Shown piece after piece: positions 1-7,142 of a stretch of 37,323 bases of DNA. Both the position numbers and the translations under genes were made by a program. The DNA comes from Hyphomicrobiales bacterium (lineage in GTDB: Bacteria; Pseudomonadota; Alphaproteobacteria; Rhizobiales; Beijerinckiaceae). The stretch spans positions 1-37,323 of the forward strand of contig CANGLU010000022.1 in NCBI GenBank assembly GCA_947455025.1, given 5' to 3'. The first letter of the stretch is position 1. Each line of letters starts with the position of its first letter. Below the pieces are notes generated by a model, which was not told where the DNA came from, did not search any database, and saw only the letters and a program-made list of their open reading frames with translations.

Positions 1-648
1 ATCTCGAACGAAGCCATGCCGCATATGAGCGTGCGCTTGGGCAAGATTTGCGGCATGCCGACACGGCTCTTCCGCATGAGCTTCACGGGCGAACTTGGGT
101 TCGAAGTGAACGTGCCAGCCGATTACGGCCAAGCAGTATGGGAATCCATTTGGGCGGAAGCGCAGAAATACGACGCGTGCGCTTATGGCACCGAAACCAT
201 GCACGTTCTACGCGCCGAGAAGGGCTATATCATTGTCGGCCAGGAAACCGACGGCACCGTCACACCGAACGATCTCGGGCTTGATTGGGCGATTGGCAAA
301 GCGAAACCCGATTTCGTCGGCAAGCGCTCGCTGACGCGTCCGGATCTTGTGAAGGCGGACCGCAAGCAATTGGTAGGTCTTCTCACGGTTGATCCGCAGA
401 AGGTTTTGGAAGAAGGCGCGCAGATCACGCTGGTGGGTAATCCGCCTGCAGGCACTTCGGCGCTAGGCCATGTTACCTCGTCCTATCAAAGCGCCGTGCT
501 TGGCCGCAGCTTCGCGCTGGCGATTGTCTCGGCAGGCCGTGCACGCATGGGCGAAACGCTCTATGTGCCGATGCCCGATGGCCCGATTGCAGTCACCGTT
601 ACTGATCCGGTTTTCTATGACAAGGAAGGAGCCAAGCTCCATGTCTGA
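1..648 (+). CDS. soxA: Sarcosine oxidase alpha subunit, C-terminal part (5' truncated by window)
   Basis: The frame is open from the first base and ends at TGA 646-648, so only the last 215 residues are present. They match the C-terminal glycine-cleavage-T/aminomethyltransferase-like domain of the alpha subunit of heterotetrameric sarcosine oxidase. In that family this domain binds tetrahydrofolate and accepts the one-carbon unit from sarcosine demethylation. Visible family segments are SFTGELGFEVNVPADYG, LRAEKGYIIVGQETDGT and the DWAIGKAKPDFVGKRSL stretch. The first ATG in the window (16) is internal, because codons before it continue the conserved frame. The last eight bases overlap soxG, which indicates translational coupling in a sox operon whose soxB and soxD would lie upstream. 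Confidence is high because the gamma subunit follows directly. Confidence 0.93.
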   Translation: MSNEAMPHMSVRLGKICGMPTRLFRMSFTGELGFEVNVPADYGQAVWESIWAEAQKYDACAYGTETMHVLRAEKGYIIVGQETDGTVTPNDLGLDWAIGKAKPDFVGKRSLTRPDLVKADRKQLVGLLTVDPQKVLEEGAQITLVGNPPAGTSALGHVTSSYQSAVLGRSFALAIVSAGRARMGETLYVPMPDGPIAVTVTDPVFYDKEGAKLHV

Positions 649-1204
649 TTCAAAAATCACCCGCCGCTCGGCCTTTGAAGGCTTGCATCCGATTGACGTA
701 GCGGGCGCGGTTACCGTTGCACCGGCGCCTTACGCGACACGCTTCTCGTTTCGGGGTGATCCGAAGGCGGCAAGCGCCTGCTCGAAGGGCTTTGGCGTCA
801 TGCTGCCGAATGCTTTGCTGAAAGCCGAAAGCGACAATGGCCGCACGGCAATTTCGCTCGGTCCCGACGAGTGGTTGCTCATCGCGCCCGATGGCGAGGT
901 TGAGGCGCTCGAAGCATCGATTGAGAAAGCGCTCGACAAGCAGCACCATTCGCTGGTCGATATCAGCCACCGCAATACGGCGTTCACCGTGTCAGGCCCA
1001 AAAGCTGAAACGCTTTTAGCCAGCGGATGTTTGCTTGATCTGCATGTCTCCGCGTTTCCGGTCGGCATGGCAACGCGCACGATTTATTCGAAAGCGGATA
1101 TCGTGTTGTGGCGTACCGCAGCCGACACATTCCACGTCGAACTCTGGCGCAGCTTCGTGCCGTTTGTGTGGGGGTTATTGGAAGAGGCGAGCCAAGAGCT
1201 GTAA
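641..1204 (+). CDS. soxG: Sarcosine oxidase gamma subunit
   Basis: A 187-residue protein, the usual size for SoxG, the small subunit of heterotetrameric sarcosine oxidase. It shares the aminomethyltransferase-like fold but has no known catalytic centre and is thought to have a structural role in the cytoplasmic complex. Recognisable parts are the N-terminal SAFEGLHPI segment, the SLGPDEWLLIAP motif in the middle, SLVDISHRNTAF, and a C-terminal WRSFVPFVWGLLEEA stretch. I chose ATG 641 because it overlaps the end of soxA, has AAGGAGC upstream (624-630) and gives the family N-terminus. An in-frame start at 470 would lie deep inside soxA. It is the last gene of the operon; a palindromic repeat containing a terminator-like hairpin follows within 10 bases. 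Confidence 0.93.
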   Translation: MSDSKITRRSAFEGLHPIDVAGAVTVAPAPYATRFSFRGDPKAASACSKGFGVMLPNALLKAESDNGRTAISLGPDEWLLIAPDGEVEALEASIEKALDKQHHSLVDISHRNTAFTVSGPKAETLLASGCLLDLHVSAFPVGMATRTIYSKADIVLWRTAADTFHVELWRSFVPFVWGLLEEASQEL

Positions 1205-1213
1205 CGCCCTTTC

Positions 1214-1331
1214 CGTCATTGCGAGCGAACGCGAAGCAACCCAGCTAAAATTAAAAAGAAAAGCGCCATGTTTCCGTGGCGCTTTTTTCGTTTTCATCAG
1301 CTGGGTTGCTTCGCGTTCGCTCGCAATGACG
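1214..1331. repeat. Palindromic intergenic repeat, copy 1 (33-bp perfect inverted arms)
   Basis: The left arm 1214-1246 (starting CGTCATTGCGAGCGAACGCG, ending AACCCAGCT) is the exact reverse complement of the right arm 1299-1331. The 52-base centre holds a second, smaller hairpin (1259-1288). The element lies between the convergent genes soxG and the hydroxyacid dehydrogenase and almost fills the gap. A related copy at 17306-17401 also lies between convergent genes. Short palindromic repeats of the CGTCATTGCGAG...AAGCAACCCAG type are, to my knowledge, common in alphaproteobacterial intergenic DNA, but I cannot verify the family name here. Confidence 0.92.
1259..1288. terminator. Rho-independent terminator-like hairpin nested in palindromic repeat
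   Basis: A 12-base stem AAAAGCGCCATG pairs with CGTGGCGCTTTT (one G-T wobble) across the loop TTTC, and the T run continues to 1288. The upstream A-rich flank means it could stop transcription from either side, which suits the soxG end (plus) and the hydroxyacid dehydrogenase end (minus). Confidence 0.75.
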
Positions 1332-1337
1332 GGAGAT

Positions 1338-2207
1338 TTACTTCCTCTCCAACCGCGCCAACAGGCTCGACGTGTCCCATCTTCCGCCGCCCATATTTTG
1401 CACTTCGCCGTAGAACTGGTCGACCAGCGCCGTCACCGGTAAATTAGCGCCATTGCGGCGGCTTTCCGCGATGCAGATGCCCAAATCCTTGCGCATCCAA
1501 TCTACTGCAAACCCGAACTCGAATTTCGACTGGTTCATCGTCTTGTAGCGGTTTTCCATCTGCCAGCTTTGGGCTGCGCCCTTCGAGATCGTTTCGATCA
1601 CGGCTTCGACATCAAGCCCCGCTTTCTTGGCGAAATTCACGCCTTCGGCCAAGCCTTGAACCAAGCCTGCGATGCAAATCTGGTTGACCATTTTGGTGAG
1701 CTGCCCCGCACCCGATGGCCCCAATAATTTGCACATACGGGCAAAGGACATGATCACGGGTTCGACACGGGCATAAATCGCCTCATCCCCGCCGCACATC
1801 ACGGTCAGCACGCCGTTTTCAGCTCCGGCTTGGCCGCCAGAAACAGGGGCGTCGATAAAGGCTAAACCGTGCTCTTGCGCGATTGCGTAGAGCTCGCGCG
1901 CCACTTCGGCGGAAGCGGTGGTGTGGTCGACAAACACGGTGCCCTTCGCCATGCCCGCAAAAGCGCCATCTGGGCCCAGCGTGACGGAGCGCAAATCATC
2001 ATCATTGCCGACGCAGGCAAACACAATCTCTTGGTCTATGGCTGCTTCGCGTGGCGTCTTGGCAGCCTTGCCGCCATGGGCTGCTACCCAAGCCTCAGCC
2101 TTGGCGAAGGTACGGTTATAAACGGTGACGTCGTGTCCCTTTTGCGCGAGATGCCGCGCCATCGGGAAACCCATCACACCCAAGCCCAGAAATGCTACTT
2201 TCGCCAT
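1338..2207 (-). CDS. NAD(P)-dependent beta-hydroxyacid dehydrogenase (3-hydroxyisobutyrate / tartronate-semialdehyde reductase family)
   Basis: A 289-residue cytosolic dehydrogenase of normal family length. The N-terminus carries the Rossmann dinucleotide motif GLGVMGFPMA (about residues 7-16). The substrate-binding signature FIDAPVSGGQAGAENG lies mid-protein, and the GAGQLTKMVNQ segment holds the expected catalytic lysine. The all-alpha C-terminal domain follows. These features place it in the family of 3-hydroxyisobutyrate dehydrogenase, GarR-type tartronate-semialdehyde reductase and succinate-semialdehyde reductases; sequence alone does not pick the substrate. The ATG at 2207 has a strong GGAGGG ribosome site just upstream. 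It is transcribed alone, divergent from mrp and convergent with soxG. A link with the sugar-acid genes at 4.7-10 kb is possible, since GarR acts in galactarate catabolism, but two unrelated genes lie between. Confidence 0.88.
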   Translation of the reverse strand: MAKVAFLGLGVMGFPMARHLAQKGHDVTVYNRTFAKAEAWVAAHGGKAAKTPREAAIDQEIVFACVGNDDDLRSVTLGPDGAFAGMAKGTVFVDHTTASAEVARELYAIAQEHGLAFIDAPVSGGQAGAENGVLTVMCGGDEAIYARVEPVIMSFARMCKLLGPSGAGQLTKMVNQICIAGLVQGLAEGVNFAKKAGLDVEAVIETISKGAAQSWQMENRYKTMNQSKFEFGFAVDWMRKDLGICIAESRRNGANLPVTALVDQFYGEVQNMGGGRWDTSSLLARLERK

Positions 2208-2298
2208 GTCGATCCCTCCGATGAATGGGTTGAATACGGTTGAGGCGCCGATATGGACCGATCAAGCGATGCGGGCAAGCCGTCTTTGCGAAGAACGG

Positions 2299-2328
2299 TT
2301 GACCTTGCAACCCGCAACCCGCCATAAA
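2299..2328 (+). promoter_or_regulatory. Candidate sigma70 promoter for mrp
   Basis: TTGACC (2299-2304) and CATAAA (2323-2328) are separated by 18 bases, in the 149-base divergent gap before the Mrp gene. Transcription would begin about 20 bases before the GTG start. This is motif matching only. Confidence 0.35.
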
Positions 2329-2356
2329 GCGTCACGCATCATCAAGGAATCCTCTC

Positions 2357-3463
2357 GTGGCGAATGAACAAGACCTGCGCAACGCTCTCTCCCTGTTAAA
2401 AGGCCCCGACGGTAAAACGCCGTTTTTGCGCTCCGGCCTGTTGGGCGGCATCTCGATTCAGGGCGATAAAGCCTATGTTTCGCTGGTCGTGGATGAAGCC
2501 CAAGCGAAAACCATTGAGCCCGTTCGCGCGGCCGTTGAAGCGACGCTCTTATCGGTCAAGGGCATCGACAAAGCCCTCGTCACGCTGACATCCGAGCGAC
2601 CCGCGCAACCCAACGCGCCCGCGGCTCCTGGCCCTCGTGCGCAGGCGGCAACCGCCAAAGCCATGATCCCCGGCGTGAAACATATTGTCGCTGTGGCATC
2701 CGGCAAAGGCGGAGTAGGCAAATCCACCGTTTCGACCAATCTCGCGCTGGCGCTTTCAAAACTCGGCATGAAAGTAGGCATTCTGGATGCGGATATTTAC
2801 GGCCCCTCTTTACCAAAGCTGTTTGGCATCACCGGTCGCCCGACGATTGATGAAAACAAGATCATGCAGCCGCTCGATGGCTATGGCATCAAAGTGATGT
2901 CGATAGGCTTTCTGATCGAGGAAGAAACGCCGATGATCTGGCGCGGCCCGATGGTGATGTCGGCTTTGCAGCAGATGATGCGCGAAGTGAATTGGGGCAC
3001 GCTTGATGTGCTCATCGTCGATATGCCGCCCGGCACGGGTGACGCGCAGCTCACCATGGCGCAATCGGTGACATTGGCAGGCGCCGTGATCGTTTCAACG
3101 CCGCAAGATTTGGCCCTGCTGGATGCGCGGCGTGGCGTGTCCATGTTTAAGCGCGTGGAAGTGCCGATTCTCGGCATCGTCGAAAATATGAGCTATTTCC
3201 TCTGCCCCGAATGCGGCACGCGATCCGATATTTTCGGTCATGGCGGCGCGCGTCACGAGGCGGAGCGGTTGGGCGTCCCCTTCTTGGGCGAAGTGCCGCT
3301 GCATATTGATATCCGCGAACGCTCGGATGCCGGAACGCCAGTGGTCGCCACCGCGCCCGACAGCGCCCATGCCAAGATCTTTTTAGGGCTCGCGGAAGCC
3401 TTAAAAACACGGCTTGAAACAGGCGCGCCCGCCCGTCAGGGGCCGAAGATCATCATCGAGTAA
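2357..3463 (+). CDS. mrp: Mrp/ApbC family iron-sulfur cluster carrier ATPase
   Basis: A 368-residue P-loop ATPase that in known family members binds and transfers Fe-S clusters to apoproteins in the cytosol. Domain order: an N-terminal MIP18/DUF59-like domain (about residues 1-80), an Ala/Pro-rich linker, then the Mrp ATPase domain. The deviant Walker A GKGGVGKST starts at residue 116 and is followed by GILDADIYGPSLP and DVLIVDMPPGTGD. A CPEC pair (Cys283 and Cys286) after NMSYFL bridges the cluster in the dimer. The start is GTG at 2357: AAGGAA lies about nine bases upstream and the protein then opens with the expected helical segment. An FAD oxidoreductase gene follows after 11 bases, so the two may be co-transcribed. 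Confidence 0.96.
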   Translation: MANEQDLRNALSLLKGPDGKTPFLRSGLLGGISIQGDKAYVSLVVDEAQAKTIEPVRAAVEATLLSVKGIDKALVTLTSERPAQPNAPAAPGPRAQAATAKAMIPGVKHIVAVASGKGGVGKSTVSTNLALALSKLGMKVGILDADIYGPSLPKLFGITGRPTIDENKIMQPLDGYGIKVMSIGFLIEEETPMIWRGPMVMSALQQMMREVNWGTLDVLIVDMPPGTGDAQLTMAQSVTLAGAVIVSTPQDLALLDARRGVSMFKRVEVPILGIVENMSYFLCPECGTRSDIFGHGGARHEAERLGVPFLGEVPLHIDIRERSDAGTPVVATAPDSAHAKIFLGLAEALKTRLETGAPARQGPKIIIE

Positions 3464-3474
3464 GAAGCACCCTT

Positions 3475-4689
3475 ATGACCCTCAATAGCGATCATCCAAA
3501 CACCGCCGATATTGTGATTGTTGGCGGTGCGGTCATCGGTTCTTCCACCGCCTATCACATCGCCAAAGATCCGGCCTTCAAAGGCCGCGTCATCGTGATC
3601 GAAAAAGACCCGACCTACACCTATTCGGCCTCGGCGCTATCAGCGGCCTCCATTCGCCAGCAATTCTCGTCGCCGGTGAATATTCATATCTCGCTCTATG
3701 GCATTCATTTTTTGCGCACCATTGGCGAGCATTTGGCCATCAATGGCGAGAAGCCCGAAATCGGTTTGCATGAAGGCGGTTATCTCTATCTGGAAACCAC
3801 GCCCGGCGCGCCAATTCTCTCTGAGACGCAACGGCTTCAAAATAGTCTTGGGGCGGATATTGTTCTTTTCGATCCCAAAGGTCTCAAAGCCCAATTTCCC
3901 TGGTTGATGGTGGATGATTTATCGGCTGGCTCGTGGGGCCGAACGGGCGAAGGCTGGTTTGACGGGTGGGGCCTCATGCAAGCCTTTCGCAAAAGCGCCC
4001 GCCATCACGGCGTGACCTATATCGACGGCGAAGTCACAGGCATTGAGCGCGAAGGCCAGTCCATCACGGCGGTGCGCTTGAAGGACGGCTCGCGCATTGC
4101 CTGCGGCGCGGTATTGAATGCTGCGGGCGCGTCAGGTGGCCGTGAGCTCGCCGCGATGGCTGGTGTCGATATTCCGGTGCACGCCAAGAAGCGCTGCGTC
4201 TTCTCCTTCACCTGCAAAGGCGATGTGCCGAATGCACCGCTTTTGATCGATACAACGGGCACATGGTTCAGGCCTGAAGGACAGCGCACGGCGGAAGGCC
4301 AGATGTTCATCTGCGGCGGCTCACCGGGCGAGCAGGATCCCGATTCAAAAGAGTTTGAGGTTGAATGGTCGCTGTTTGAAGAGATTTACTGGCCGGCATT
4401 GGCCACCCGCGTTCCGGCCTTCGAGCAAATCAAACAAGGCCGCGCTTGGGCGGGTCATTACGACATGTGCGCGCTGGATCATAACGCGATTGTCGGCCGT
4501 GCGGTCGGCTTTAACAATTTCTATCTCGCCAATGGTTTTTCCGGCCACGGCCTGCAGCAAAGCCCCGCCATCGGGCGCGGGCTTTCGGAGTTGATGATCC
4601 ACGGCAAATACCAAACGCTTGATCTCAGCGATTTAGGCCATGAACGCGTCGTGGAAAATCGGCCATTGCTCGAGAAGAATGTGATTTGA
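3475..4689 (+). CDS. FAD-dependent oxidoreductase (DAO family, sarcosine oxidase beta / glycine oxidase-like)
   Basis: A 404-residue flavoprotein of the D-amino-acid oxidase/DadA superfamily. The N-terminal dinucleotide fold is visible as IVIVGGAVIGSSTAYH (residues 13-28), with the FAD-contacting glutamate in VIVIEKDP. The family serine/alanine-rich SALSAASIRQQFS segment follows. The C-terminal FAD motif reads NFYLANGFSGHGLQQSPAIGRGL. Members oxidise primary or secondary amines or act as dehydrogenases; this branch resembles sarcosine oxidase beta and FOXRED1-like proteins, so the substrate cannot be named. No twin-arginine or secretion signal is seen, so it is probably cytosolic. It lies 11 bases after mrp and its stop is five bases from the convergent kinase stop. 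The nearby soxA/soxG suggests, but does not prove, a role in amine catabolism. Confidence 0.88.
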   Translation: MTLNSDHPNTADIVIVGGAVIGSSTAYHIAKDPAFKGRVIVIEKDPTYTYSASALSAASIRQQFSSPVNIHISLYGIHFLRTIGEHLAINGEKPEIGLHEGGYLYLETTPGAPILSETQRLQNSLGADIVLFDPKGLKAQFPWLMVDDLSAGSWGRTGEGWFDGWGLMQAFRKSARHHGVTYIDGEVTGIEREGQSITAVRLKDGSRIACGAVLNAAGASGGRELAAMAGVDIPVHAKKRCVFSFTCKGDVPNAPLLIDTTGTWFRPEGQRTAEGQMFICGGSPGEQDPDSKEFEVEWSLFEEIYWPALATRVPAFEQIKQGRAWAGHYDMCALDHNAIVGRAVGFNNFYLANGFSGHGLQQSPAIGRGLSELMIHGKYQTLDLSDLGHERVVENRPLLEKNVI

Positions 4690-4694
4690 TCCGC

Positions 4695-5618
4695 TTAAGC
4701 GCTTTCCAAATCCTTCAACCGTGGCGGGTTAGACCCCTTTTGCGTACAGGTAAAAGCTGAGGCTCTAACGGCAAACGAAAGCCATTGTTCAATCGCGCTT
4801 TGCGTCCAAGGCGCATGGTTTTTGCCCAACGCCCCGTCACGATCCATTGCAAAGAGCAGCGACGACATCAGACTATCCCCCGCGCCCACCGTATCCTGAA
4901 CCGTAATTTTCGGAGCCGGAATCGCGATATGCCCGGATGCGGTAAACGCTTCCGCGCCGTTGCCGCCGCGCGTTAAAATCGCAAGCGTCGGGCCTTTCTT
5001 TAGCCATGCCTGTATCGCGTTACGCGGCGCGAGATCCGGATACAGCCATTCCATATCTTCTTCGCTGGCCTTCACTAGATCGACAAGCGCCACAAGCCGC
5101 TCGACATCCGCGCGCGCTTTAGCTTTATCGGGCGTGATCATCGGGCGGATATTGGGGTCGTAACTCGTCGTCCGATGCCCCTTCGCCTGTTGCATCGCCT
5201 CAAGCACGGCACCCGACATGGGCGGCACCAACGTCGAAAACGATCCGGCATGAATATGCCTTAACGCATCAGGCCAGTTTTTTGGGAGGGCAGGCGGCGT
5301 ATCAAACGCGGTTCCGGCAATCGTGAAAATATAACGCGGTCCGCTCTCAGCGGTGCCTTCTTCCACCAAAGCCGTCGGGCTTTGTGCATCCGAAAACGCG
5401 ATATAAGTCAAATCAACGCCGTCAGCTTCGAGCGCTGCTTTAAAGCGTTGCCCGTCTTGATCGGTCGAGAGCGACGTAGCAATCGCCACCTTCGCGCCGA
5501 GGCGGCCAAGGCCAATCGCGACATTATAGGGCGAGCCGCCCAATACCGCCTCACGTCCCTTCGGGCCAGGCACCAGATCAACCAGCGCCTCGCCCATCAC
5601 CAGAATATGCGAACTCAT
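4695..5618 (-). CDS. PfkB-family sugar kinase (fructokinase-like)
   Basis: A 307-residue carbohydrate kinase of the ribokinase/PfkB family, cytosolic and ATP dependent. The first PfkB signature is represented by VLGGSPYNVAIGLGRLGAKV near residues 26-45. The second, DTVGAGDS, lies at residues 242-249 with the catalytic Asp248. The DPNIRPMI and VKASEEDMEWLYPD segments are typical of bacterial fructokinases, although 2-keto-3-deoxygluconate kinases share the fold and length. It starts at ATG 5618, three bases after the aldehyde dehydrogenase stop, so it is the third gene of a minus-strand operon with the XylX-like dehydratase and the dehydrogenase. That context would suit a kinase for a sugar or keto-deoxy acid. 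The substrate is inference; the family is not in doubt. Confidence 0.88.
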   Translation of the reverse strand: MSSHILVMGEALVDLVPGPKGREAVLGGSPYNVAIGLGRLGAKVAIATSLSTDQDGQRFKAALEADGVDLTYIAFSDAQSPTALVEEGTAESGPRYIFTIAGTAFDTPPALPKNWPDALRHIHAGSFSTLVPPMSGAVLEAMQQAKGHRTTSYDPNIRPMITPDKAKARADVERLVALVDLVKASEEDMEWLYPDLAPRNAIQAWLKKGPTLAILTRGGNGAEAFTASGHIAIPAPKITVQDTVGAGDSLMSSLLFAMDRDGALGKNHAPWTQSAIEQWLSFAVRASAFTCTQKGSNPPRLKDLESA

Positions 5619-5621
5619 CTT

Positions 5622-7070
5622 TTAACCCGCGAATGTATAGGCCGTCTTCACCGTGGTGAAGAATTCCTTGGCATACGAACCCTGCTCGCGCGAGCCATAG
5701 CTTGAGCCCTTACGGCCGCCAAATGGCACGTGATAATCCACACCTGCGGTGGGCAGATTGACCATCACCATGCCCGCTTCCGAATTGCGCTTGAAATGCG
5801 TGGCATATTTCAGGCTCGAGGTGCAGATGCCTGCCGAAAGACCAAAATCCGTATCGTTGGAAATCGCCAGCGCTTCATCATAGCTCTTGGCTTTAATGAC
5901 CACGCCCACAGGTCCAAAAATCTCTTCGCGCGCAATGCGCATCGAATTATCGACGCCGGTGAACAAAGCAGGCTGGAGATAGAAGCCGGGGGTTTCGCGG
6001 TTCAATAATTCACCGCCCCACGTGAGTGTAGCGCCTTCCTTCTGGCCGAGCGCGATATAAGAGAGATCCTGATCCAACTGGCTCTGGTCGACGACAGGGC
6101 CGATATGTGTACCAGCCTTCAACGCGTTATCCACCGAGAGGCCTTTGAGGCGCTCGGCAAGCGCTGCCACGAACGCATCATGGATGCCTTCTTCAACGAT
6201 CAAGCGCGACGACGCCGTGCAACGCTGACCGGTCGAGAAGAACGCGCCATTCACCGCCGCTTCAACGGCGGTTTTAAGATCGGCATCGTTGAGCACAACG
6301 AGCGGATTTTTGCCGCCCATTTCCAACTGCATCTTTTTCATCGGCGAGGATGCAATGGCGGCCTCCGCAACCTTGCGACCGGTACCCACCGAACCCGTAA
6401 ACGTAATCGCGTTGACATCTTTGTGGTTCAAAATCGTCTGGCCCACTTCCGAGCCGCGACCCATCACAAGGTTCAGCACGCCCTTTGGCAAACCGGCACG
6501 GTTCAAAATATCAACAATCGCCCAAGCCGAACCCGGCACGAGATCGGCAGGCTTGAACACAATCGTGTTGCCATGCGCGAGTGCGGGCGCGATTTTCCAA
6601 GCTGGAATGGCAATCGGGAAGTTCCACGGCGTGATCATACCAATCACGCCAACGGCTTCGCGCGTCATTTCAACACCGACGCCCGGACGCACACTCGGTA
6701 CCGTCTCGCCCATCAGGCGCAGCGCCTCACCCGCGAAAAACGCAAAAATCTGACCGGCGCGGGTCGCCTCGCCAATGCCTTCCGGCAAAGTTTTTCCTTC
6801 TTCGCGCGACAGCAATTTGCCGAGCTCGTCCTTACGCGCCAAAATCTCGTCCGACGCCTTCTTTAAAATCTCGTAACGCTCTTGCGGCGTGGTCCGCGAC
6901 CAAGCCGGAAACGCTGCTTTTGCCGCAGCAATCGCCTGTTCAGCCTGCTCCTTGGACGCACGGGCAAAATGGCCGACCACATCATTGGTGTCGGACGGAT
7001 TGATATTGATCGAGACGGAAGCGCCATCGACCCATTCGCCAGCGATAAGATTTTTGAAATGTTCGGTCAT
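5622..7070 (-). CDS. NAD(P)-dependent aldehyde dehydrogenase, probable 2-oxoglutarate semialdehyde dehydrogenase
   Basis: A 482-residue aldehyde dehydrogenase of standard length. The catalytic pair is present: Glu250 in LEMGGKNP and Cys284 in TGQRCTASS. The cofactor-site motifs ITPWNFP and TFTGSVGTG are also visible, as is the C-terminal PFGGRKGSSYGSREQG segment of the succinate/2-oxoglutarate-semialdehyde dehydrogenase branch. It sits between an XylX-like dehydratase and a sugar kinase on the same strand. In Weimberg-type pathways this enzyme oxidises 2-oxoglutarate semialdehyde to 2-oxoglutarate, so that role is inferred here. Succinate-semialdehyde or another aldehyde remains possible. ATG 7070 is preceded by AAGGAT. 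The gap to the upstream dehydratase is 72 bases. Confidence 0.88.
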   Translation of the reverse strand: MTEHFKNLIAGEWVDGASVSININPSDTNDVVGHFARASKEQAEQAIAAAKAAFPAWSRTTPQERYEILKKASDEILARKDELGKLLSREEGKTLPEGIGEATRAGQIFAFFAGEALRLMGETVPSVRPGVGVEMTREAVGVIGMITPWNFPIAIPAWKIAPALAHGNTIVFKPADLVPGSAWAIVDILNRAGLPKGVLNLVMGRGSEVGQTILNHKDVNAITFTGSVGTGRKVAEAAIASSPMKKMQLEMGGKNPLVVLNDADLKTAVEAAVNGAFFSTGQRCTASSRLIVEEGIHDAFVAALAERLKGLSVDNALKAGTHIGPVVDQSQLDQDLSYIALGQKEGATLTWGGELLNRETPGFYLQPALFTGVDNSMRIAREEIFGPVGVVIKAKSYDEALAISNDTDFGLSAGICTSSLKYATHFKRNSEAGMVMVNLPTAGVDYHVPFGGRKGSSYGSREQGSYAKEFFTTVKTAYTFAG

Positions 7071-7142
7071 GCGTCAGGATCCTTAAAAAACACGCGGAAA
7101 AAAGATTGAGAGTTCGATAGCAGATTTTTGAAAGGTGAACAG

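Noticed and set aside
6105-6866. Open frame of 253 codons antisense to the aldehyde dehydrogenase
   Set aside because: The overlapping minus-strand gene has an intact catalytic site and full length; the antisense product is Arg/His/Thr-rich without any family features.
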